This document shows positions 62,002 to 64,000 of a stretch of DNA of 64,000 nucleotides, piece by piece (the first letter of the stretch is position 1; every line of letters begins with the position of its first letter). Made by a program: the position numbers and the translations under genes. The notes under the pieces were generated by a model, which was not told the origin of the DNA, did no database searches, and saw only the letters and a list, made by a program, of their open reading frames with translations. Location of the stretch: contig NW_020653945.1 of NCBI RefSeq assembly GCF_003589595.1, positions 6,143,709 to 6,207,708 of the forward strand. Direction: 5' to 3'. The stretch comes from Hyposmocoma kahamanoa (taxonomy: Eukaryota; Arthropoda; Insecta; Lepidoptera; Cosmopterigidae).

Positions 62002-64000
62002 GATATTTCATACATTCAATTCATGTAATAATTCCTATTGTTAGTGATTTTTCGAATTGTTTTTAATTAAATTTTAAGTTATATACTATAATTTGAATGC
62101 CAACTAACATTACTACTTTTGTACCATCCCATCTCATAAAGCGGTTCCAACTGAAAACCAGAGTTACAGCAGACATGCTGTGACATATGCTGAGTTGGAT
62201 CTGTATTCTGTATTCAGCTTATATTTGTATTCATTAATTTGTCTTGTTTTGTTCTGTACAAGTCTTAATCAGCTGAATATACGTTTCTTTCTTTCTTTAT
62301 TACAAATACCTTTAATTTTTCTTGAGAAGTAAATTAGTGAACATTTCTAATGCCAAAACCTAAGTAATTCGTAATTATTTCACTAAAGGATAATTCATTT
62401 TAGGTTACTAATACCACAAAACACAAATTATACAAGGTTAAAGTTTGAAATAAATAAGACAGAAGGTTATATATTTATCCACTTGATAAACTAAATCACT
62501 ATTTTAACAGTGAAGTAACATAGTGATAAGGAGTGTGGGGAAAAAATATTCAACACAAGCGCAGCTATTTTGCACGATTTAATCTCCATGAGCTCGTGAA
62601 GAAGCAAAAGTGATTTACTTCTATTTAAATTGATATAGGTTTCTGCAAAGTAACACCTGAATCTATAAATTAAATCTTCAAAGACCCTAAAAAAACAAAA
62701 GACCATTATCTGGCAGTGCGAAGTACCCATATACTTTTCTATGATGATCATACACTCAGTGCTCACCATTAGCAGGTTTTGGTGGAGTCGGAGCAGTGAA
62801 CTTGACGAGATTGTTAGGTCGCGCCACAGCTACGCCCCTGGCTAGCAGGACGAGTCGGAAGTACGCCTCGGGATCTATATTGCACGCGTCTGTCGTATCC
62901 CGAAGCTCTTGTAGTGATGCGCATACGTATTTCAGTATTGCTTGGTCCTGGTGAAGAAACAATTTGCGTGATCGAATATCTACCTTGTCGTTCTCAATTT
63001 AAGAATAATATTGACGTGAACTTAGTGCCTTGCATATACAGGGTGGCCCAGAAGCGAGGTTCAAAACGAAATGAGGACGTAGGGTTGAGTATTTCCAATC
63101 GATTTGACTACTACATTGGGGTCCTGAAATTGATGGTTCAAAAGTTATTTATTTTTTTGTGTTTGTGGAAAAATCACTAAGGGCAAAATCAGTCAGGGCA
63201 CCTGTTATCACTTCGTCACTGTCGTCACTCACTTTTGAAGTGATTTTTTTTGCATTATGTTTCTGAGATATGTACCTTCTGACAGAACTCTATTCATAAA
63301 ACGAGCTAGCATAATATTAACTGCAAATAGACCTTTAGTGAACAATTTACTGTTCACAAAAACCTAAATTTTGTTTTCAAGAGAATTCCACCAAAATAAA
63401 ATGTACTCCGGAAAGGTACTACTATAGCAGAAAAACTAGTGCATTTCATATGATTCTAACGATGTATAAGACATGGCATTTTTTTCTATAGTTACATTTA
63501 TTTTAAATTTTTTTGGTAATGAGGAGTTTTTATATAAACGATTATCACTAATATCAGGTTTCTTACCACGGTATGACTAACCATTAACCAATAGAGCTTA
63601 TGATCTTTGTGATGCACACCACCTACCACAGGAACAGGACCACGTTAAGACGGTTTTGCAACAGAATGGATACAAAATAAAAACATTTAAACCAATACAC
63701 AAAAGAAAAAAGCAAATTGACGTACATAAACTAACAGTTTTTCTGCCCGATGTACAAGGGGTGACAGATAAAATAGCCAGGTTGCTAAGGAAGTTTTCCA
63801 TAAAAACTGTTTTCACCCTCTTAACCAAAATAGGAAAAATGTTACGTTCACCAAAAGACCACCTTCCTTTAGAAACACCGGGTGTCTATAATTTTATTAT
63901 AAAAGGTCCAGTATAAGAACACCTTTAGGATGATGTTGCGGCTGCCCCCGTTCTGTAGTGCGTTTCTGTTTGCAGAGGCGCGTACCGACGGTTTTGACGC
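18695..64000 (-). CDS. poe: E3 ubiquitin-protein ligase UBR4 (purity of essence), C-terminal half
   Basis: Giant N-recognin-family ubiquitin ligase (UBR4/p600; Drosophila poe, over 5,000 residues). 47 exons placed on the - strand (listed separately) join with consistent phases into 8,046 nt, 2,681 residues plus TGA. Numbering from the window edge, landmarks are: [11 protein letters not shown] (about 162), low-complexity Ser/Pro/acidic linker (about 213-420), KQVRKLL..RYRQLRD (about 695), the conserved core from LLGYF through [26 protein letters not shown] and [13 protein letters not shown] (about 930-1075), two Cys-rich zinc-binding-like stretches (about 1110-1180), the R4 C-terminal domain with [20 protein letters not shown], and the C-terminal catalytic zinc domain (hemiRING) [24 protein letters not shown] (about 2333-2385). 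The protein ends [14 protein letters not shown]. The UBR box and N-terminus are outside the window. No frameshift or internal stop was seen, so the gene appears intact. It converges on the aquaporin. Confidence 0.96.
18973..19672. mobile_element. MITE with GGCCGGCCACATACAGTCGG ends
   Basis: Left ggccggccacatacagtcgg and right ttccgactgtatgtggccag are inverted. Inner arms also pair (cctaaacttcgataaacaga..ctttctg against the 19545-19600 region). Non-coding, in the last poe intron. Confidence 0.7.
19915..20190 (-). repeat. R1 retroposon, copy 5
   Basis: Near full-length reverse copy: gtgcgcccgatggtaagcta, gaggggcactgcacccgtca, cctgtaatatcaccagcacc, ending tctttcacaaggagctctac. Confidence 0.8.
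20200..21510. other. poe last-intron segment without a supported gene
   Basis: Holds an open stretch at 20127-20528 of no recognised family, with an 11 bp palindromic arm pair (20466-20476 and 20479-20489), then plain AT-rich DNA. Confidence 0.5.
21511..21700 (-). CDS. poe: poe exon w46
   Basis: 190 nt. [52 protein letters not shown] ending MFK. Donor AAG|gtgagc. Confidence 0.96.
22447..22587 (-). CDS. poe: poe exon w45
   Basis: 141 nt. [20 protein letters not shown] then [18 protein letters not shown]. Donor CCAA|gtaagt; the split Lys codon matches the next exon. Confidence 0.95.
22650..22800 (+). repeat. Interspersed repeat R4, partial copy
   Basis: aaatatttttcctttaatgttccaca..cacttgtcaaaaggtgaagt..actga matches the middle of R4. 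Confidence 0.4.
23290..23465 (-). CDS. poe: poe exon w44
   Basis: 176 nt. [57 protein letters not shown]. Donor AATAC|gtgagt. Confidence 0.97.
23605..23822 (-). repeat. tRNA-derived SINE, family S1 copy 1
   Basis: The - strand starts ctccgtggccgaacggttat (box A) with box B gattcgattcccgggccggg, then gagaaatatttg and a body ending ccctagtgcggggctatgtt and a (ATT) tail. Confidence 0.8.
23853..23982 (-). CDS. poe: poe exon w43
   Basis: 130 nt. [20 protein letters not shown] then [19 protein letters not shown] and YLQ, virtually invariant in UBR4. Donor CAG|gtttgt. Confidence 0.98.
24170..24318 (-). CDS. poe: poe exon w42 (second half of catalytic zinc domain)
   Basis: 149 nt. [48 protein letters not shown]. 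His and Cys ligands of the hemiRING sit in [11 protein letters not shown]. Donor AG|gttaga. Confidence 0.98.
24759..25030 (+). repeat. Interspersed repeat R4, copy 2
   Basis: Collinear with 16402-16745 through agtgttgggtca, tttttccacatttga, ttcgctgttgtccaa and ccttcgaattatatttttcc. Confidence 0.55.
25031..26946. other. poe intron with no recognised gene
   Basis: AT-rich, with an (AAT)n microsatellite at about 25680-25720 and a moderately GC-rich stretch at 25850-26110 of unknown nature. Nothing else supported. Confidence 0.5.
26947..27129 (-). CDS. poe: poe exon w41 (first half of catalytic zinc domain)
   Basis: 183 nt, phase 0. [36 protein letters not shown], then [15 protein letters not shown] with the first zinc ligands of the UBR4 hemiRING. 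Donor AAG|gtaagc. Confidence 0.98.
27514..27839. mobile_element. MITE with AAGGCTGCCTTTCCACCA ends
   Basis: Left taaggctgcctttccaccag and right tggtggaaaggcagccttaa are inverted. The interior is GC-richer than the flanks and non-coding. A second partial end (ttaaggctgcctttcac) lies at about 27435. Confidence 0.7.
28060..28218 (-). CDS. poe: poe exon w40
   Basis: 159 nt, phase 0. [46 protein letters not shown]. Acceptor catacag, donor CAG|gtttgt. Confidence 0.96.
28450..28638 (+). repeat. R1 retroposon, copy 6, with A-tail
   Basis: Forward copy ending cccgtcacttgatattatta then a nine-base A run; the A-tail supports retroposition. Confidence 0.8.
28895..29029 (-). CDS. poe: poe exon w39
   Basis: 135 nt, phase 0 at both ends. 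[20 protein letters not shown] then [18 protein letters not shown] and HEPTQ. Donor CAG|gtaaat. Confidence 0.95.
29285..29370 (+). repeat. Short interspersed repeat shared with about 764-810
   Basis: acaaagagtaacccc..cattcttatcaggggaatctgcc..tacgaatcagtag resembles acaaagagcaacccc..aggaatctgctttacgaat near the left edge. Probably a LINE 3' end. Confidence 0.45.
30174..30448 (-). CDS. poe: poe exon w38
   Basis: 275 nt. [60 protein letters not shown], ending ALDYIQ. Donor CAG|gtgagt. Confidence 0.97.
30836..31060 (+). repeat. SINE S1, copy 2
   Basis: gcctgtgtggaggaacggtt (box A-like), caggttccattcccgggccg (box B-like), then the S1 body ending atgcggggctatgttgagtg. Confidence 0.75.
31374..31494 (-). 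CDS. poe: poe exon w37
   Basis: 121 nt. [20 protein letters not shown] then [16 protein letters not shown]. Acceptor tttatag, donor CCAG|gtcaat. Confidence 0.94.
31780..32015 (-). CDS. poe: poe exon w36 (very GC-rich)
   Basis: 236 nt. [48 protein letters not shown]. Strong third-position GC in an AT-rich locus makes long open frames on both strands; only this frame splices. Confidence 0.95.
32744..32912 (-). CDS. poe: poe exon w35
   Basis: 169 nt. [46 protein letters not shown]. Donor TGTG|gtgagt. Confidence 0.96.
33114..33302 (-). CDS. poe: poe exon w34
   Basis: 189 nt, phase 0 at both ends. [52 protein letters not shown]. Near-invariant in the family. Confidence 0.97.
33466..33656 (-). 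CDS. poe: poe exon w33
   Basis: 191 nt. [56 protein letters not shown]. It is separated from w32 by a 3.1 kb intron with nested transposons. Confidence 0.97.
34441..34800 (-). repeat. LINE 3' fragment with TTTGAC tail
   Basis: The - strand ends in gactttgactt repeats, a tail typical of some lepidopteran non-LTR elements; the interior encodes short recognisable pieces only with frameshifts. Confidence 0.5.
35132..35179. repeat. 12 bp minisatellite, four copies
   Basis: ttaatttacgtg in four tandem copies, giving repeated LTRK in the damaged transposase frame. Confidence 0.85.
36515..36641 (-). repeat. SINE S1, copy 3 (truncated)
   Basis: The - strand begins ctgtggtcgaatggttacca (box A) and runs through ccgggagaaataattg to a truncated body next to the H1 element end. 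Confidence 0.65.
36791..37126 (-). CDS. poe: poe exon w32 (largest exon)
   Basis: 336 nt. [67 protein letters not shown]. Start of the densely conserved C-terminal UBR4 domain. Donor ACAG|gtacga. Confidence 0.97.
37276..37507 (-). CDS. poe: poe exon w31
   Basis: 232 nt. [48 protein letters not shown]. Donor CAGA|gtaagc. Confidence 0.94.
37769..37990 (-). CDS. poe: poe exon w30
   Basis: 222 nt, phase 0 at both ends. Linker [33 protein letters not shown], ending [16 protein letters not shown]. Donor CGT|gtaagt. Confidence 0.92.
38086..38210 (-). CDS. poe: poe exon w29
   Basis: 125 nt. [20 protein letters not shown], then a Pro/Ser linker ending DQSKDTK. Acceptor attacag, donor AAG|gtttgt. 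Confidence 0.88.
38282..38478 (-). repeat. SINE S1, copy 4
   Basis: The - strand begins ctgccttcgtggccgaacgg; body and ccctagtgcggggctattag end as in copy 1, followed by a (TTA)n tail. Confidence 0.8.
38505..39262 (-). mobile_element. 5'-truncated LINE with reverse-transcriptase tail
   Basis: An open frame of about 140 codons on the - strand (38841-39262): [53 protein letters not shown], ending CLTLV. This is the usual C-terminal end of Jockey/CR1-type ORF2. The 3' UTR ends near gtgtacaataaagaatttta. The frame is intact but 5' truncated. Confidence 0.85.
39293..39577. mobile_element. Foldback MITE at the truncation point of the LINE
   Basis: Left arm gtgacagtttacgtaacagt..tatcgcg..gggataaattcaacaagattttt pairs with the right arm at about 39478-39576. 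About 85 bp loop. No coding capacity. Confidence 0.75.
39961..40171 (-). CDS. poe: poe exon w28
   Basis: 211 nt. [35 protein letters not shown], ending SSSPN at AACT|gtaagt. Confidence 0.92.
40316..40456 (-). CDS. poe: poe exon w27
   Basis: 141 nt, phase 0 at both ends. [20 protein letters not shown] then [19 protein letters not shown], a conserved block. Donor TCC|gtaagt. Confidence 0.94.
40675..40835 (-). CDS. poe: poe exon w26
   Basis: 161 nt. [51 protein letters not shown]. Donor CAG|gtacat. Confidence 0.94.
40925..41200 (-). repeat. R1 retroposon, copy 7 (diverged)
   Basis: tttttttatgaagtgacgga..cataacagttactgtgccac..gatgaactcttttacaagta; same order of blocks, more mismatches. Confidence 0.65.
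41338..41488 (+). pseudogene. Possible RTE-type LINE C-terminal remnant
   Basis: Short + strand frame pieces ([18 protein letters not shown]) vaguely resemble the basic W..DL..W..WK tail of RTE ORF2. No longer continuous. Weak. Confidence 0.3.
41512..41618 (-). CDS. poe: poe exon w25
   Basis: 107 nt. [20 protein letters not shown] then [12 protein letters not shown]. Acceptor gttacag, donor AAAG|gtaagt. Confidence 0.9.
41836..42029 (-). CDS. poe: poe exon w24
   Basis: 194 nt. [54 protein letters not shown]. Acceptor cccacag, donor AG|gtaagg. Confidence 0.95.
42339..42824. mobile_element. hAT-like MITE, family H1, intact copy with 8 bp target duplication
   Basis: Terminal inverted repeats catcgagtatataaccagaa and ttctggttatatactcgatg (about 33 bp paired) bound 486 bp. 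Exact 8 bp direct repeats gagttact flank it (42331-42338 and 42825-42832), the hallmark length of hAT transposition. No transposase, so it depended on a partner. Confidence 0.88.
42840..43960. other. poe intron segment with one strong hairpin
   Basis: Mostly AT-rich with no recognised gene. It includes the short perfect-stem hairpin at 43740-43783. Confidence 0.5.
43740..43783. other. Short strong hairpin
   Basis: ttacagcacgatgtgtaatg and cattacacatcgtactgtaa pair over 20 bp with one mismatch around a 4-base loop. Could be a cruciform, a palindromic transposon relic, or a transcribed hairpin. Confidence 0.7.
43969..44345 (+). pseudogene. Jockey-like LINE ORF2 C-terminus and 3' UTR
   Basis: + strand frame: [20 protein letters not shown], then [12 protein letters not shown], a stop where Trp is expected, [15 protein letters not shown] sequence ([17 protein letters not shown]), then LFRCACS. 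The pattern R..LWN.LP...FPD is the usual end of lepidopteran Jockey ORF2. The 3' UTR matches 640-760. Confidence 0.7.
44419..44638 (-). CDS. poe: poe exon w23 (second Cys-rich motif)
   Basis: 220 nt. [56 protein letters not shown]. It continues the zinc-binding-like region of w22. Donor GAG|gtaagt opens a 2.4 kb intron. Confidence 0.96.
44816..44915 (-). CDS. poe: poe exon w22 (first Cys-rich zinc motif)
   Basis: 100 nt. [19 protein letters not shown] then [14 protein letters not shown]: paired CxxC motifs (CPRC, CANC, CHKC) that look like a zinc ribbon. Donor AG|gtatgt. Confidence 0.96.
44935..45304 (+). pseudogene. Truncated mariner-type transposase, N-terminal part
   Basis: Starts at a tatacagggtgac end. 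The + strand reads [15 protein letters not shown] and, in a shifted frame, [25 protein letters not shown], like the helix-turn-helix (DUF4817-type) start of mariner-like transposases. Broken by stops and cut at about 45304. Confidence 0.5.
45304..45457. repeat. Tandem duplication of about 77 bp
   Basis: Two adjacent units each containing ggctaggc.atgccc, atgctcaaaaccag.taactt and gtccatcctt.acttatac. Confidence 0.8.
45480..45880 (+). repeat. LINE-like 3' UTR with (ATT)n and TTTGAC tail
   Basis: ttctcgcctctcccaagg, then (att)n stretches at about 45555-45710 and gcggcgccctaacagggtca, ending aataaatactttgactttga. Resembles a non-LTR 3' UTR. Confidence 0.45.
46050..46215 (-). repeat. SINE S2, copy 2
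   Basis: The - strand: cctcggcggcccaacggtta (box A) and ggattcgattctcgatagga (box B), matching 12673-12830. Confidence 0.7.
46781..46915 (-). CDS. poe: poe exon w21
   Basis: 135 nt. [20 protein letters not shown], then [20 protein letters not shown]. Donor ACCG|gtaaga. Confidence 0.96.
47261..47435 (-). CDS. poe: poe exon w20
   Basis: 175 nt. [18 protein letters not shown], then [20 protein letters not shown], ending LKNRPG. Acceptor tttgcag, donor CCAG|gtaggt. Confidence 0.96.
47698..47889 (-). CDS. poe: poe exon w19
   Basis: 192 nt, phase 0 at both ends. [39 protein letters not shown], ending KLPTIK. The start is set by the tgtag acceptor, not by a Met. Confidence 0.96.
48085..48229 (-). 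CDS. poe: poe exon w18
   Basis: 145 nt. [20 protein letters not shown] then [15 protein letters not shown], among the best conserved UBR4 blocks. Donor GAG|gtaaac. Confidence 0.96.
48375..48478 (-). CDS. poe: poe exon w17
   Basis: 104 nt. [16 protein letters not shown] then [14 protein letters not shown], a conserved helical segment. Donor TATAA|gtaagt. Confidence 0.94.
48556..48672 (-). CDS. poe: poe exon w16
   Basis: 117 nt, phase 0 at both ends. [20 protein letters not shown] then [15 protein letters not shown]. Donor CAG|gtaaaa. Confidence 0.9.
48738..48975 (+). repeat. R1 retroposon, copy 8, with A-rich tail
   Basis: Full forward copy from agtttgttcagggtagtact through ctgccgccaagcagtaatgt to ccgtcacttgatagtataag. 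Confidence 0.85.
49022..49234 (-). CDS. poe: poe exon w15 (GC-rich)
   Basis: 213 nt. [20 protein letters not shown] through [16 protein letters not shown]. The LMEHLK/ACAEI junction matches the family and decides the acceptor cgtacgcag over the nearby gcgcag. Confidence 0.93.
49923..50085 (-). CDS. poe: poe exon w14
   Basis: 163 nt. [20 protein letters not shown] is a highly conserved UBR4 signature; ends LVQLMEHLK at AAG|gtattg, phase 0. Confidence 0.95.
50201..50360 (-). CDS. poe: poe exon w13
   Basis: 160 nt. [20 protein letters not shown] and [16 protein letters not shown], ending PQTPLR split by the intron (AG|gtgagt). Confidence 0.92.
50497..50595 (-). CDS. poe: poe exon w12
   Basis: 99 nt. 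Pro/Leu-rich, [20 protein letters not shown]. Acceptor tttttaag, donor AAAA|gtaagt. Confidence 0.85.
50760..50948 (-). CDS. poe: poe exon w11 (GC-rich)
   Basis: 189 nt. [20 protein letters not shown] through [16 protein letters not shown]. Much higher GC than its neighbours, like exons w15 and w36. Donor TCTA|gtaagc. Confidence 0.88.
51348..51624 (-). CDS. poe: poe exon w10
   Basis: 277 nt. Starts [18 protein letters not shown] after attttcag and ends IMRLLS at TTAA|gtaagt. Contains the helical acidic stretch [17 protein letters not shown]. Confidence 0.9.
52004..52250. mobile_element. Foldback MITE
   Basis: Left ctcaattttgacaactttac and right tgtaaaattgacaaaattga pair; so do aataaaaatacgta and tacgtatttttattt inside. 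Whole arms pair over about 90 bp. Confidence 0.65.
53005..53014. other. Assembly gap (10 N)
   Basis: Ten N just downstream of the transposase C-terminus. Confidence 0.99.
53111..54215 (-). pseudogene. Mariner-like (IS630/Tc1/mariner) transposase, frameshifted
   Basis: On the - strand, in order across several frames: N-terminal [20 protein letters not shown] (DUF4817-type helix-turn-helix), linker [18 protein letters not shown], catalytic VLWTDETSF with the first Asp, [33 protein letters not shown] with the second Asp, and [14 protein letters not shown] with the third, about 35 residues on. C-terminus [20 protein letters not shown]. At least three frameshifts and one stop make it inactive. 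The normal length of such proteins is about 350 residues. Confidence 0.85.
54632..55203 (-). repeat. Tandem array of eight tRNA-Glu-like units
   Basis: Eight head-to-tail units of about 70-74 bp. On the - strand each reads ctccgtggtgtagtggttag (box A), a ggctttcgttt anticodon-arm-like part with TTC at the tRNA-Glu anticodon position, and gtggatttgattcc (box B-like). Units alternate between two subtypes, 74 bp ctgtggg/accgcc and 70 bp ctatagg/aaaacaaag, so the array also repeats as a dimer of about 143 bp. T-loop changes argue against functional tRNA genes. Confidence 0.85.
55204..56430. other. poe intron segment without recognised feature
   Basis: AT-rich, no coding region or repeat that I can support beyond A/T runs. 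Confidence 0.5.
56440..56685 (-). repeat. R1 retroposon, copy 9
   Basis: Reverse copy: ttaagcgacgagtagaacaa, cacgcctgtccataacagta, cctgtaatttcaccagcacc, ending ctcacaaggagctctactgc. Confidence 0.75.
57793..57965 (-). CDS. poe: poe exon w9
   Basis: 173 nt. [13 protein letters not shown] linker, then a helical part [19 protein letters not shown] and RAIPFVQ. Donor CAG|gtaaat opens a 6.2 kb intron packed with mobile elements. Confidence 0.88.
58191..58265 (-). CDS. poe: poe exon w8 (small linker exon)
   Basis: 75 nt, the smallest exon, rich in Val, Pro and Thr ([15 protein letters not shown]). Chosen because it is the only open segment here with both splice borders and phases matching its neighbours. 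Confidence 0.75.
58371..58516 (-). CDS. poe: poe exon w7 (Ser/Gly-rich)
   Basis: 146 nt. [18 protein letters not shown] then a Gly/Ser-rich run to GRSSAYG. Acceptor tcgtttag, donor TATG|gtgaga. Confidence 0.85.
58742..58907 (-). CDS. poe: poe exon w6
   Basis: 166 nt. [19 protein letters not shown] matches a conserved UBR4 helix, followed by a Pro/Ala-rich tail ([13 protein letters not shown]). Donor GG|gtaagc. Confidence 0.92.
59085..59195 (-). repeat. SINE S2, degraded copy
   Basis: The - strand tggtccaacggtttgtactg..gggcgctgga..ctgattgaatt follows the S2 head with decayed box B. Confidence 0.45.
59247..59408 (-). CDS. poe: poe exon w5 (acidic linker)
   Basis: 162 nt encoding a Ser/Thr-, Gln- and Asp-rich linker: [16 protein letters not shown] followed by [10 protein letters not shown]. 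Acceptor catttag, donor GGAG|gtttgt. Likely disordered. Confidence 0.88.
60252..60405 (-). CDS. poe: poe exon w4
   Basis: 154 nt. Begins [17 protein letters not shown], a strongly conserved UBR4 block, then [13 protein letters not shown], a basic patch. Acceptor tccacag, donor ACAG|gtcaaa. Confidence 0.94.
60540..60890. other. GC-rich intronic island
   Basis: About 350 bp with many CpG (gggcgcgcgggcgagtttgg; ctacgcgccggccaagtgcc) inside an AT-rich intron. A 91-codon open frame on the + strand has no recognisable domain. Nature unknown: possible enhancer, promoter or unrecognised element. Confidence 0.4.
60900..61650. other. poe intron segment without supported gene
   Basis: AT-rich. Short open frames only. 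No repeat family recognised. Confidence 0.4.
61703..61926 (-). CDS. poe: poe exon w3
   Basis: 224 nt. Begins [19 protein letters not shown] and ends NADPDC at TGT|gtaagt, phase 0. Contains [18 protein letters not shown], a helical-repeat-like stretch. Confidence 0.9.
61970..61997. repeat. (TA)n microsatellite
   Basis: About 28 bp of pure ta repeat close to the acceptor side of poe exon w3. Confidence 0.95.
62767..62947 (-). CDS. poe: poe exon w2
   Basis: 181 nt, starts phase 0 after caccag with [17 protein letters not shown] and ends PKPANG at ATG|gtgagc, one base into a codon. It joins in frame to EWSTYWKGD. Confidence 0.88.
63043..63110 (+). mobile_element. Possible mariner-type end
   Basis: tacagggtggcccagaagcg resembles mariner-family terminal sequences. 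No partner end was found in the window. Confidence 0.35.
63620..63915 (+). pseudogene. Penelope-like retroelement fragment
   Basis: The + strand encodes [20 protein letters not shown] then [39 protein letters not shown] and [10 protein letters not shown]. This is the order found between the reverse transcriptase thumb and the GIY-YIG endonuclease of Penelope-like elements. The frame ends at IIKGPV and stop, so the endonuclease is lost. Confidence 0.8.
63923..64000 (-). CDS. poe: poe exon w1 (partial, at window edge)
   Basis: Open to the window edge in the only frame (ending GGSRNIILK) that joins at phase 0 to the next exon; donor AAG|gtgttc is weak. The true 5' border is unseen: an acceptor (gcaaacag) inside it would make the exon shorter. 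It lies right beside a Penelope fragment. Tentative. Confidence 0.5.

Overview
This window looks like nuclear DNA from an insect, most likely a moth or butterfly (Lepidoptera). The reasons are small exons with GT/AG introns, AT-rich introns, and dense short retroposons, foldback elements, and Jockey/CR1-type, mariner-type and Penelope-type remnants of kinds I associate with lepidopteran genomes. No species can be named from the sequence alone. There are two N gaps (17725-17824 and 53005-53014).

Only two host genes are supported, and they converge tail to tail. On the + strand, 4020-11236 holds the last four coding exons of a water-channel aquaporin (131 residues, second NPA box, stop at 11234-11236). 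Its 3' UTR probably runs to about 12625, and its first half is not recognisable here. On the - strand, from the right edge down to 18695, lies the C-terminal half of a very large UBR4-family E3 ubiquitin ligase (Drosophila purity of essence, poe). I placed 47 exons. All their splice phases agree and they sum to 8,046 nt (2,681 residues plus stop). The N-terminal half, including the UBR box, and the promoter lie beyond position 64000.

Layout: 1-4019 is the 5' flank or an aquaporin intron, with a LINE 3' end, a LINE fragment and a GC-rich island. 4020-12625 is aquaporin, with two copies of one foldback family, one in its last intron and one in its 3' UTR. About 12626-18270 is intergenic and carries several palindromic elements, including one with about 300 bp inverted arms around an assembly gap. 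18695-64000 is poe. Its introns hold most of the mobile DNA: a hAT-like non-autonomous family (one copy with an exact 8 bp target duplication, one split by a 1.95 kb nested insertion), degenerate mariner transposases, LINE fragments, a Penelope fragment, several tRNA-derived SINE families, and a tandem array of eight tRNA-Glu-like units.

The two genes are not an operon and have no obvious functional link. The most unusual items are the tandem tRNA-Glu-like array at 54632-55203, the 5.1 kb interval bounded by mariner-type inverted ends at 52560-57707, and the layered insertions at 33918-36512. I found no convincing new biological system; the novelty is in mobile-element architecture.
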